Positions 15,675-23,935 of a stretch of 64,000 nucleotides of DNA are shown in pieces; position 1 is the first letter of the stretch, and the number at the start of each line of letters is the position of its first letter. The position numbers were made by a program, and so were the translations under genes. The notes beneath the pieces are model-generated. The model was not told where the DNA came from, ran no database searches, and worked only from the letters and a program-made list of their open reading frames with translations. The DNA comes from Streptomyces sp. RKAG293 (GTDB taxonomy: Bacteria > Actinomycetota > Actinomycetes > Streptomycetales > Streptomycetaceae), in the NCBI RefSeq assembly GCF_023701745.1, contig NZ_JAJOZB010000001.1, positions 1,240,001 to 1,304,000 of the forward strand, given 5' to 3'.

Positions 15675-17906
15675 TTGTCAACCGAGGAATTGCAGAATGA
15701 ACAGCAATTCGTCTCACGGCTCTACGAGCGCCTCGACACGCTCCGGGAGCAGGCCGAGACCGCAGTCCAGGCGTCCTTCGCCCAGGTGGGCAAGGGTATC
15801 CAGGCCCGCCTCGAGCGCGATGTGATCGCCACCGAGCGGACCGACCGGCTCTCCGCGCTGAATTCCGTGGAGTCCGGGCTCTGCTTCGGGCGAATCGACT
15901 TCGCCGATGGCATACGCCATCACATCGGCCGTATCGGAATCCGGCAGGACGACGCGGACCGTACCCCGCTCGTCGTGGACTGGCGGGCTCCCGTCGCACG
16001 TCCTTTCTATCTCGCCACCGGGCATTCCCCGATGGGCCTGCGCCGTCGCCGGCACCTCACCACCGTCGGCCGCACCGTCACCGCGCTGCACGACGAGGTC
16101 CTGGACCTCACCGACCAGGTCCGCACCGGGTACGAGGACCCGCGCGGGGACGCCGTGCTCCTCGCCGCGCTCGGTGCCGCCCGCACCGGCCGGATGGCCG
16201 ACATCGTGCAGACCATCCAGGCCGAACAGGACGAGATCATCCGCGCCCCGCACCGGGGCGTGCTCGTCGTCGAGGGCGGCCCCGGGACCGGCAAGACCGC
16301 CGTCGCACTGCACCGCGCGGCGTATCTGCTCTACGCGTACCGGGAGCAGCTGGCCCGCCGCGCGGTGCTGATCGTCGGGCCCAACCCGGCTTTCCTCGGC
16401 TACATCGGCGAGGTGCTGCCGTCGCTCGGCGAGACCGGCGTGCTGCTGTCGACCGTGGGAGAGCTCTTCCCCGGCGTCTCCGCCACCGGGACGGACAGCC
16501 CCGGGGCCGCCGCAGTCAAGGGGCGGGCCGGCATGGCCGAGGTCCTCGCGCGGGTGCTGCGCGACCGGCAGACCGTCCCCGATCCTGCCCTGCCCATCCA
16601 GCACGAGCGCGAGACGCTGCTGCTGGAGCGGGCCGTCGCCGAGGACGCCCGGCACTGCGCGCGCCAGACCCGGCTGCCGCACAACCTGGCCCGCGCCCAC
16701 TTCGGCCGCTTCGTCCTCGACGCGCTCACCGCACAGCTCGCCGACCGGCTGGGCGCGGACCCGTACGACGGGGAGAACTTCCTCGGCCCGGAGGAGGTCG
16801 AGCAGCTGGGCCGCGAGCTGAACGACAACCCCGCGGTGCACGCCGCCATCGACGCGTACTGGCCCTACCTCACCCCGCAGCAGCTGGTCGGGGACTTCCT
16901 CGCCGATCCCGTCCAGCTGCCGGACGCGGACGCCGAGCTGGTCCGCCGCACCGGTGGCGACTGGACCGTCGGCGACATCCCGCTGCTGGACGAGGCCGCC
17001 GAGCTGCTCGGCGAGGACGACCGGGCGGCGCGGGCGGCGGCGGCGCGGGAGCGCGGCGAGCAGGTGGCCTACGCCCAGGGAGTTCTGGAACTGTCCTACG
17101 GCTCGCGCTCCTTCGAGTTCGAGGACGGGGAGTCCGAGGTGCTGACCGCCCACGACCTCATCGACGCCGAGCGCTTCGCCGACCGCCATGAGGAGACCGA
17201 CCGCCGCAGCGCCGCGGAACGCGCCGCCGCCGACCGCACCTGGGCCTTCGGCCACATCATCGTGGACGAGGCGCAGGAGCTGTCCGCGATGGCGTGGCGG
17301 CTGCTGATGCGCCGCTGCCCGACCCGTTCGCTGACCCTGGTCGGCGACCCCGCCCAGACCGGCGATCCGGCGGGCTGCGACTCCTGGCGGCAGATCCTGG
17401 ACCCGTACGTCGGCGACCGCTGGAGCCATGTGCGGCTGGGCGTCAACTACCGCACACCGGCAGAGATCATGGAGCTGGCGGCCGGTGTGGCGCGGGCCGC
17501 CGACCCGTCGTACGAGCCGCCGCGCTCGGTGCGCTCGACGGGAGTACGGCCCCGGGTGTGCGTCACGGACGACCTCGTCCGTACGGTCGCGGAGGCCGCG
17601 TCCCTGGAGACCCCGGACGACGGCCGGCTCGCGGTGATCGCGCCGCGGGCGCTGCACGAGGCACTGGCCGGGAAGCTCCCCGGGGTGCTGGCGGGCGAGG
17701 AGCCCGATCTGACGCAGCCGCTGGTGCTGCTCGAACCCCGGCAGGCCAAGGGGCTGGAGTTCGACTCGGTGATCGTCGTCGAGCCGGCGCTCATCGTCTC
17801 CGGTTCCGCGCGCGGGGCCAGTGATCTCTATGTCGCCCTGACCCGTGCCACCCGGTCGCTGGCTGTGGTGCACACCGGCGGACTTCCGGAGGGCCTGGCG
17901 GAGTGA
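15675..17906 (+). CDS. helR: HelR/HelD-type helicase, RNA polymerase recycling ATPase
   Basis: A 743-aa superfamily 1 helicase-like protein. The N-terminal coiled coil (about residues 5-60, FVSRLYERLDTLREQAETAV) is the arm that HelD proteins insert into RNA polymerase. Walker A is GGPGTGKTAVALHRAAY (from 201), the DExx motif is IIVDEAQELSAMAW, and RQAKGLEFDSVIVVEP is motif V. Streptomyces HelR dislodges rifamycin from RNA polymerase and gives rifampicin tolerance; HelD proteins free stalled polymerase. The start is the TTG at 15675, preceded by AGGAG with 5-nt spacing and giving MSTEELQNEQQ; the longer frame to 15588 runs into the palindrome. I see no rifamycin-associated element of the kind reported for induced helR genes. 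Confidence 0.85.
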   Translation: MSTEELQNEQQFVSRLYERLDTLREQAETAVQASFAQVGKGIQARLERDVIATERTDRLSALNSVESGLCFGRIDFADGIRHHIGRIGIRQDDADRTPLVVDWRAPVARPFYLATGHSPMGLRRRRHLTTVGRTVTALHDEVLDLTDQVRTGYEDPRGDAVLLAALGAARTGRMADIVQTIQAEQDEIIRAPHRGVLVVEGGPGTGKTAVALHRAAYLLYAYREQLARRAVLIVGPNPAFLGYIGEVLPSLGETGVLLSTVGELFPGVSATGTDSPGAAAVKGRAGMAEVLARVLRDRQTVPDPALPIQHERETLLLERAVAEDARHCARQTRLPHNLARAHFGRFVLDALTAQLADRLGADPYDGENFLGPEEVEQLGRELNDNPAVHAAIDAYWPYLTPQQLVGDFLADPVQLPDADAELVRRTGGDWTVGDIPLLDEAAELLGEDDRAARAAAARERGEQVAYAQGVLELSYGSRSFEFEDGESEVLTAHDLIDAERFADRHEETDRRSAAERAAADRTWAFGHIIVDEAQELSAMAWRLLMRRCPTRSLTLVGDPAQTGDPAGCDSWRQILDPYVGDRWSHVRLGVNYRTPAEIMELAAGVARAADPSYEPPRSVRSTGVRPRVCVTDDLVRTVAEAASLETPDDGRLAVIAPRALHEALAGKLPGVLAGEEPDLTQPLVLLEPRQAKGLEFDSVIVVEPALIVSGSARGASDLYVALTRATRSLAVVHTGGLPEGLAE

Positions 17907-17941
17907 CCGTCCGGAAGCGGGGCCGGGAGCCGGCCAGGACG

Positions 17942-18481
17942 TCAGGACGGCAGTCCGGCCAGCAGGGCGCCGGTGGCCGGGCGGAGCAGCCGCGCACCGT
18001 CGTCGGTGGCCTCCAGTCCCCTGACCAGGGCGAGACAGATGTCGGCGGCGTCGGCCGCGTCGGACGGACCCGTGCCGGCTTCGGCGAACACCCCGATCAG
18101 CAGGGTGCGCAGGTCGGTCGTGAAGTCATGGCAGATGTCGCCGAACAACCGGGCTTTCCCGTCCAGCAGTTCGGCGGTGTGCGGGGAGTCCCCGGTGAGT
18201 TCCCGCACCAGGTCGAGCCTGGCCGCCAGGATGCCCCGGATCCGTTCCGGGGCCGGGGCGTCGGCGGCCGCCGCCCGCCGGGCCCGATCGAGCGCCCGGA
18301 TGTGCAGGCGCTCGGCGAGCCGGCGGAAGGCGTCGTCCTTGCCGCGGACGTACTGGTAGACCGCCGACCGGGACACCTCCATCGTGGAGGCGATGTCGTC
18401 CATGGTGGTGCGCCGTACGCCGTACCTGGTCAGGCAGGTGTAGGTGGCGTCGAGTACCTCGGTCAGCCGGTCGGTGGGCAT
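17942..18481 (-). CDS. TetR-family transcriptional regulator
   Basis: A 179-aa protein with a TetR DNA-binding domain in residues about 7-55 (YTCLTRYGVRRTTMDDIAST then VSRSAVYQYVRGKDDAF). The C-terminal ligand domain is divergent, as is usual. It lies 7 bp downstream of the DJ-1/PfpI gene on the same strand, so the two are co-transcribed. It may repress that operon together with, or instead of, the divergent LysR protein. The ligand is unknown. Confidence 0.88.
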   Translation of the reverse strand: MPTDRLTEVLDATYTCLTRYGVRRTTMDDIASTMEVSRSAVYQYVRGKDDAFRRLAERLHIRALDRARRAAAADAPAPERIRGILAARLDLVRELTGDSPHTAELLDGKARLFGDICHDFTTDLRTLLIGVFAEAGTGPSDAADAADICLALVRGLEATDDGARLLRPATGALLAGLPS

Positions 18482-18488
18482 CGGACGG

Positions 18489-19184
18489 TCAGCCCAGCGC
18501 CTTGAGGAGCTCGGCGGCGAGCGGCACGGACGAGGCCGGGTTCTGGCCGGTGATCAGGTTGCGGTCGACGACCACGTACGGCGCCCACGCGTCGCTCTCC
18601 TGGAAGTCCGCGCCGATCTCCACGAGCCGGTCCTGGAGCAGCCACTTCGCCTTGTCGGCGAAGCCCGCCTGGGTCTCCTCGACGTTGGTGAAACCGGTCA
18701 GCCGGTACCCGGCGAAGGGCGAGGTGCCGTCGGGGCGGGTGGCGGCGAGCAGCGCGGCGGGGGCGTGGCAGACCACTCCGAGCGGCTTGCCGGAGTCCAG
18801 CGCGGCGGTCAGCAGCCGGCCGGAGTCGGCGTTGACGGCCAGGTCCTCCATCGGACCGTGGCCACCCGGGTAGAACACCGCGTCGTAGTCGGCCAGTTCG
18901 ATCTCTTCGAGCTTGGCGGGCTTCTTCAGGGCGGTCATCGCGGCGAGCTCGGCGACGATCGCGTCGGCGGCCTCCTGGCCGCCGTTCACCTCCGGCGCGA
19001 GGCTTCCCCGGTCGACCGTGGGGACGACTCCGCCGGGGGTGGCGATCACGATCTCGTGGCCGGCACCGGTGAAGGCACGGTAGGGGGCCACGGCCTCCTC
19101 GGCCCAGAATCCGGTGGGGTGCTTGGTGCCGTCGGCCAGCGTCCAGTGGTCGGCGCCGGTCATCACGAACAGGATCTTTGCCAT
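18489..19184 (-). CDS. DJ-1/PfpI-family (type 1 glutamine amidotransferase-like) protein
   Basis: A 231-aa protein. The nucleophile elbow GVVCHAPAALL places Cys139 next to His140, with a Glu near residue 29-30 (FWAEEAVAPY) as in the Hsp31/glyoxalase-III branch of the family. DYDAVFYPGGHGPMEDLA precedes it, as in chaperone-type members. These proteins act as deglycases, glyoxalases or stress chaperones. The start is the ATG at 19184 (MAKILFVMTGADHW) preceded by GAGAG; a longer frame exists upstream but lacks support. It is divergent from a LysR regulator, a common arrangement in which that regulator controls the amidotransferase-like gene. Confidence 0.87.
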   Translation of the reverse strand: MAKILFVMTGADHWTLADGTKHPTGFWAEEAVAPYRAFTGAGHEIVIATPGGVVPTVDRGSLAPEVNGGQEAADAIVAELAAMTALKKPAKLEEIELADYDAVFYPGGHGPMEDLAVNADSGRLLTAALDSGKPLGVVCHAPAALLAATRPDGTSPFAGYRLTGFTNVEETQAGFADKAKWLLQDRLVEIGADFQESDAWAPYVVVDRNLITGQNPASSVPLAAELLKALG

Positions 19185-19266
19185 GTCACATCTCTCGGTG
19201 GGGGCGACGGTCCGACATTCCGTACGCGGAGTGTCAGATCGCTGTCGATCTCGAACGTAGGCCGCC

Positions 19267-19322
19267 GATCCATCGAAATCCAATAGAATCACCACCATGA
19301 CCCATAGGAATCCCGATGGATC
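19267..19322. promoter_or_regulatory. Long-spaced dyad spanning the LysR start codon
   Basis: GATCCATCG (19267-19275) is repeated in perfect inverse as CGATGGATC (19314-19322); partial complementarity continues inward. The right arm lies inside the first codons of the LysR gene. It fits an autoregulatory site that also faces the divergent DJ-1/PfpI gene. Confidence 0.4.
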
Positions 19323-20253
19323 GGAGCTGCCGGGACCGGGATCCGTACCCGCCCCCGTGGACCTCACCTTGCTGCGGACCTTCCTGGCCGTGCACCGTGC
19401 CGGCTCCTTCACCGCGGGCGCGAGGCTGCTCGGCCTGTCGCAGCCGACGGTGACGACCCAGGTGCGGGCCCTGGAGGAGCGGCTGGGCCGGCAGCTCTTC
19501 GACCGGCTGCCGCGCGGTGTCGCGTCCACAGCGGTCGCCGACCAGCTGGCGGCCGATGTCTCGGCACCGCTGGACGCCCTCGCGGCGGTCACCGGACGGG
19601 ACCACTCCGACCGGCGGACCCCCGCGGAGCCGGTGCATCTGGCCGGGCCCGCCGAGCTGCTCTGCCTCCGGGCGCTCCCGGCGCTGGCTCCGCTGACCGG
19701 GGAGGGCGTGCGGCTGCGGATCACCACCGGCCTCACCGACGACCTGCTGGAAGGACTCCGCGCCGGCCGCTACGACCTCGTGATCTCGACGGTCCGGCCG
19801 CGCGGTCGCAGCGTCACCGCCGTCCCGCTCATGGACGAGGAGTTCGTCCTCGTCGCGGCACCCTCCTGGGCCGGGCGGATCGGCTCCGGCACCGTCGCGG
19901 CCGAGGGTCCGGCCGCGCTGCGCGCCGCCCCGCTGATCACCTACGCGGAGGACCTGCCGATCGCCCGCCGCTACTGGCGCCATGTGTTCGGCACCCGGCT
20001 GTCCGCCCAGGCCGCCATCACCGTCCCGGATCTTCGCGGTGTACTCGCCGCGGTCGTCGCCGGAGCCGGGGTCACCGTCCTGCCGCGCTACCTCTGCGCC
20101 GCCGAACTCGCCTCCGGGGCCCTCGTCGCGCTCCTCGAACCCGAGGACCCGCCCATCAACACCGCCTACCTCGCCCAGCGCCCCGGTGCCGGTGAACTCC
20201 CGCATGTCGCCCTGGTCCGCGACCAACTGCTGCGGGCGGGGCGTATCTGGTAG
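19297..20253 (+). CDS. LysR-family transcriptional regulator
   Basis: A 318-aa protein. The winged helix-turn-helix covers about residues 22-80 (LTLLRTFLAVHRAGSFTAGA, LSQPTVTTQVRALEERLG, LFDRLPRGV). The rest is a LysR substrate-binding domain with two lobes. It is divergent from the DJ-1/PfpI-TetR operon, which it probably controls. An inverted repeat covers its own start. A good terminator follows its stop. The effector is unknown. Confidence 0.9.
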   Translation: MTHRNPDGSELPGPGSVPAPVDLTLLRTFLAVHRAGSFTAGARLLGLSQPTVTTQVRALEERLGRQLFDRLPRGVASTAVADQLAADVSAPLDALAAVTGRDHSDRRTPAEPVHLAGPAELLCLRALPALAPLTGEGVRLRITTGLTDDLLEGLRAGRYDLVISTVRPRGRSVTAVPLMDEEFVLVAAPSWAGRIGSGTVAAEGPAALRAAPLITYAEDLPIARRYWRHVFGTRLSAQAAITVPDLRGVLAAVVAGAGVTVLPRYLCAAELASGALVALLEPEDPPINTAYLAQRPGAGELPHVALVRDQLLRAGRIW

Positions 20254-20305
20254 TCACGCATCAAAGATTGGATGACTTCCCTCTTCAAGTGTGGGTGAGG
20301 GATGG

Positions 20306-20341
20306 GAAATTGCCGTGGAGCGGCGTGTATCCGGCAATTTC
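20306..20341 (+). terminator. Rho-independent-type terminator after the LysR gene
   Basis: GAAATTGCCG (20306-20315) pairs perfectly with CGGCAATTTC (20332-20341) across a 16-nt loop, followed by a pyrimidine-rich TCTT. It lies 52 bp past the LysR stop and just before the fucosidase promoter. Confidence 0.7.
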
Positions 20342-20343
20342 TC

Positions 20344-20373
20344 TTGACGGTTGTCGTCGACCACCACTAGACA
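20344..20373 (+). promoter_or_regulatory. Candidate promoter of the fucosidase gene
   Basis: TTGACG (20344-20349), an 18-bp spacer and TAGACA (20368-20373). A near-palindromic GAAAGCTTC lies a few bases downstream and could bind a sugar-responsive repressor. About 85 nt of leader precede the ATG at 20460. Confidence 0.45.
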
Positions 20374-20459
20374 TCGGATGAAAGCTTCTCGTTCTGTCAT
20401 AGCCCTGCCATCGTTCTGTCCTGCGAATGAGCCCTGTCCCCGCATCAACGGAGATGCCC

Positions 20460-22292
20460 ATGAGCCGCTCAGCACGCACCCTCCATCCGGCGCTCGCCTT
20501 CGTGGTCGCCCTGGTCACGGCCATCGGCCTGACCGGCGGCCCGGCCACCGCCGCCGCGACCCCCACCGCCGCACCGGCCGCCGCCGGCCCCGGCACCAAC
20601 TACGCCTATGACGACCCCTTCACCAGCGCCCGCACCCAGTGGTGGCGCGACGACCACTTCGGCATGTTCATCCACTACGGCGCGTACTCCCAGCTGCAGG
20701 GGACGTACACCCGCCCGGACGGCTCGGTCTGCCGGAACGCCGAGTGGATCGAGCGCGACTGCGCCATACCCAAGGCGGAGTACGAGGACATCGCCGCCCA
20801 GTTCAACCCGGCCTCCTTCGACGCGAACGCGATCGTGAAACTGGCCAAGGACGCGGGCCAGCGCTACATCGTGCAGACCGCCAAGCACCACGAGGGCTAC
20901 GCGATGTGGCCGACGAAGGTCAACACCTGGAATCTGCGCGACCATTCGTCGTTCAGCAGGAGCCGCGACATCCTGGCCGAGATGAAGGCCGCCGCCGACT
21001 CCCAGGGCATCAAGTTCGGTCTGTACTACTCGATCTGGGACTGGCACAACCCGAACTTCACGGCCGACTTCCCGCAGTACAAGAAGGACATGTACGCCCA
21101 GCTCAAGGAGCTCGTCGACAACTACCACCCGGCGGTGCTGTGGTTCGACGGCGAGTGGGCGACCGACAACCCGGTGAACCCGTGGTCGACCGCCGACGGC
21201 GAGGCGCTGCAGACCTATCTGCACGGCCTGGACCCCAACCTGGTGATCAACAACCGGGTCGACAAGCGACGGGTCGTGGACGGCGACTACGGCACCCCCG
21301 AGCAGGAGATCCCCTCGGCCCCGGTCGGCGGACAGCTCTGGGAGTCCTGCATGACCCTCAATGACCACTGGGGGTACGCCAGTTACGACACCAACTGGAA
21401 GTCCGCGACCACCCTGACCCGCAACGTCGTCGACATCGCCTCGCGCGGCGGCAACTACCTCCTCAACATCGGCCCGGACAAGACCGGCGCGGTGCCCTCG
21501 GGAGCGGTCGACCGGCTGCGCTCGATGGGCTCCTGGCTCTCCGCCAACGGACAGGGCGCCGCGGTGTACGGCGCGGGCGCGGCCAGGAACGTGGCCACTC
21601 CCGCCTGGGGAGCCGTGGCCTCGGCACCGGGCAACAAGCTGGAGGCGTCGGTCTACACCTGGCCGGGCGCCGGCAAGCCGCTGCACCTGAAGGCCACCGC
21701 GCCGCTGACCATCACCGGGGCGCGGGTGCTGGGCAGCAGCCAGCAGGTCACGGTGAAGGCCGCGGGTGACGGCTACGACATCACACCGTCGGGAGCGGCG
21801 GTCAACGCGACCGCCACCGTCATCGAGCTGACCTACGCCCCGCCGCAGCCGGCGAACGGTACCGGCACCGGGCTGACCGCGCAGTACTGGGACAACACCT
21901 CGTTCAGCGGGGCGCCGAAGGTGACGCGGACCGACCCGACGGTCAACTTCGCCTGGCGCTACCTCGGTTCACCGGCCCCGGCCGTCCCGACCGACAACTT
22001 CTCGGCACGGTGGACCGGTTCCGTCCAGCCCCGCTACAGCCGGACGTACACCTTCCTGACCGTCTCCGACGACACGGTGCAGGTCTGGGTCGACGGCAAG
22101 CAGATCATCAGCAACACCACTCCGCACGATGCCGCAGTCAACACCGGCACCGTGACCCTGCAGGCCGGAAAGAAGTACTCGATCCGCATCGACTTCACCG
22201 AGCGCACCGGCGAGGCGGCCATGAAGCTGCTCTGGTACGCGCCCGACGAGGCACAGCGCATCGTGCCGGCGAGTCAGCTCTATCCGTCCTGA
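20460..22292 (+). CDS. Secreted alpha-L-fucosidase (GH29) with PA14 domain
   Basis: A 610-aa exported glycoside hydrolase. The first 35 residues are a Sec signal peptide (SRSART..., LAFVVALVTAIGLTGGPATA). The GH29 catalytic domain runs about 45-390: WWRDDHFGMFIHYGAYS, TAKHHEGYAMWPTK, FGLYYSIWDWHNP, and the nucleophile Asp230 in VLWFDGEW. A beta-sandwich region follows, and the C-terminal 140 residues (GLTAQYWDN..., FTERTGEAAMKLLWYAP) form a PA14 carbohydrate-binding domain. It would release L-fucose from plant or animal glycans outside the cell. The ATG at 20460 follows GGAG; an alternative ATG at 20427 lacks a ribosome site. Confidence 0.9.
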   Translation: MSRSARTLHPALAFVVALVTAIGLTGGPATAAATPTAAPAAAGPGTNYAYDDPFTSARTQWWRDDHFGMFIHYGAYSQLQGTYTRPDGSVCRNAEWIERDCAIPKAEYEDIAAQFNPASFDANAIVKLAKDAGQRYIVQTAKHHEGYAMWPTKVNTWNLRDHSSFSRSRDILAEMKAAADSQGIKFGLYYSIWDWHNPNFTADFPQYKKDMYAQLKELVDNYHPAVLWFDGEWATDNPVNPWSTADGEALQTYLHGLDPNLVINNRVDKRRVVDGDYGTPEQEIPSAPVGGQLWESCMTLNDHWGYASYDTNWKSATTLTRNVVDIASRGGNYLLNIGPDKTGAVPSGAVDRLRSMGSWLSANGQGAAVYGAGAARNVATPAWGAVASAPGNKLEASVYTWPGAGKPLHLKATAPLTITGARVLGSSQQVTVKAAGDGYDITPSGAAVNATATVIELTYAPPQPANGTGTGLTAQYWDNTSFSGAPKVTRTDPTVNFAWRYLGSPAPAVPTDNFSARWTGSVQPRYSRTYTFLTVSDDTVQVWVDGKQIISNTTPHDAAVNTGTVTLQAGKKYSIRIDFTERTGEAAMKLLWYAPDEAQRIVPASQLYPS

Positions 22293-22317
22293 CCGCAGGA
22301 CACGAACCGCGTGACGG

Positions 22318-22350
22318 GCACGGCGGTCGCCTCGATGGCGGCCGCCGTGC
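22318..22350. terminator. Convergent-gene terminator after the fucosidase
   Basis: GCACGGCGG (22318-22326) pairs perfectly with CCGCCGTGC (22342-22350) across a 15-nt loop in the 58-bp gap between the fucosidase and the binding-protein gene on the other strand. It can serve both directions. Confidence 0.65.
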
Positions 22351-23886
22351 TCAGTTCTTCTTCGGGATGAACGGAGTGCCCGATCGGGAGGAGACGGCGA
22401 GGGTGCGGACCAGGCCGTCGGGGCCGATCTCGATGACGGGTACGGCCTTCTCCTGGGGAGAGCCGTCGTTGGCGAACGAGATGTACCCGCTCGCCCCCTC
22501 CACCGCTTTGACCCCGTGCAGCGACTGCCAGATCTGGATCATCTGGGATCCGGTCACCCGGCCGTGCGACTCCGGGGAGCCGCCCACCTCACGGGCTCCC
22601 TTGACCGCCGCGGTGACCGCGTCGTACCCCATGATCGCCTGGCCGTCGTCCAGCGCCTCCAGCGGGAACGTCGTCCGGTAGTAGCCCTGCGCACCGAGAG
22701 TGCCGGCGTTGTCCGTCGGCCCGACCGGGTACGACTCCGGGCGCTTGGCCCACGCCTCGGGGTGGGCGAGACCGGTGTACAGCAGCCGGACGGTGCCGCT
22801 GCGCAGGGTCTCCTTGATCTCGCCGAAACCGGCGGCCTGGGCGGTCTGCGAGGCATCGTCGCCGGACAGCACGATGAGCTTGCGGGCGGAGCACGGCCGG
22901 TTCTTGAGCGGCGCGAGGAAGCTGGGCAGATTCACACCGCGCCCCGCGAAGTAGATGACATCGGGCTTGACCGCGCACAGGTTGGCCATCCGGGTCGTGA
23001 ACGCGGTGGCGACGCCTTCCTGCGAGGAGTCGTACTGCTCGACCTGGCCGACCAGCCGCTCCTTCGGGAAGGCCGCCAGGAACGCCTTGCCGAGGGTGCG
23101 GCTGTACTGGTCGTCGGGCCGGGCGTCCTGTATCACCAGCACTTTCAGCGCGGCGTAGGGCGGCTGCTTCAGGAACGAGGCCGCGGCCGCCGCCTCGTCG
23201 GTGTTGGTCGGGGCGGTCCGCACGAGTCCCGGAATGCTGGCGAGCGTGTCGGCGGTGAGGACGGAACCGACCGCGGCGAGCTGCAGCCCGCCGGACTCCG
23301 TGCTGCCCGTCACCTTCCCTATCATCCGCGCGGTCGCGTCCGTGCTGGTGCCGAGCCCCGCGACGGCCACGATGTGCTGCGGGCCCACCCGGCTGCGGAT
23401 CTCCTCCAGCGTGGCGTCCCGCTGTTCGTCGGTACTGCCGCAGTTGGCCAGCAGCAGCCGGATACGGGGGACATCGCCTCCGCCGAGCGTGTTGTTCTTC
23501 TCGTACAACGCCGCGTACGCACCCTGGATCTCGTGCCGTACGGAGTCCGGGGTGTTGGTGTCGTCGGGGCCGGGGACCAGGTTCATGAGGTACACGATGC
23601 TCACGAAGGAACGGTTGTCCTCGTCGACCGCGACGTTCTGCGTGTGGACCAGGTCGGAGACCGCCGCCAGGTTGTCGGAGAAGTGGAACGAGCCGTCCGT
23701 CACCCCGACGCAGCTGCGGTCGGCCCCGACGTGCCTGACCCCGTCCGCGCACGAGGTGTCCTCCGGCCACAGCACCCAGGTGAGCGTGCCGCCGACGAGT
23801 GCGAGCACCAGCACGCCCAGCACCACGTTCCACGGCCACCGCATCCACAGATGACGGCCGGTCACCCAATGGCCCCGGGTCGACAT
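22351..23886 (-). CDS. Membrane-tethered periplasmic-binding-protein (type I fold) protein
   Basis: A 511-aa protein. After a short cytosolic start, residues about 19-40 form one membrane helix (WNVVLGVLVLALVGGTLTWV), followed by a Cys-containing linker (CADGVRHVGADRSCVGVTDG) and an extracytoplasmic domain with the LivK-like binding fold (VPRIRLLLANCG, IVAVAGLGTSTDATARM, MGYDAVTAAVKGAREVG). It has no lipobox, so it is anchored by the helix. There is no ABC permease or ABC ATPase beside it. It sits 49 bp downstream of a P-loop ATPase gene, probably in one operon, so it may sense rather than import a ligand. GGAGGAG precedes the ATG at 23886. Confidence 0.8.
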   Translation of the reverse strand: MSTRGHWVTGRHLWMRWPWNVVLGVLVLALVGGTLTWVLWPEDTSCADGVRHVGADRSCVGVTDGSFHFSDNLAAVSDLVHTQNVAVDEDNRSFVSIVYLMNLVPGPDDTNTPDSVRHEIQGAYAALYEKNNTLGGGDVPRIRLLLANCGSTDEQRDATLEEIRSRVGPQHIVAVAGLGTSTDATARMIGKVTGSTESGGLQLAAVGSVLTADTLASIPGLVRTAPTNTDEAAAAASFLKQPPYAALKVLVIQDARPDDQYSRTLGKAFLAAFPKERLVGQVEQYDSSQEGVATAFTTRMANLCAVKPDVIYFAGRGVNLPSFLAPLKNRPCSARKLIVLSGDDASQTAQAAGFGEIKETLRSGTVRLLYTGLAHPEAWAKRPESYPVGPTDNAGTLGAQGYYRTTFPLEALDDGQAIMGYDAVTAAVKGAREVGGSPESHGRVTGSQMIQIWQSLHGVKAVEGASGYISFANDGSPQEKAVPVIEIGPDGLVRTLAVSSRSGTPFIPKKN

Positions 23887-23935
23887 CACGCGCTCCTCCT
23901 CGGCAGGGATCGATCGGACGGACCGGCTTCGGCCC

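Noticed and set aside
22351..23886. A branched-chain amino-acid ABC importer
   Set aside because: The binding-fold protein has a membrane helix rather than a lipobox, and there is no permease or ABC ATPase beside it; the neighbour is a non-ABC P-loop ATPase.
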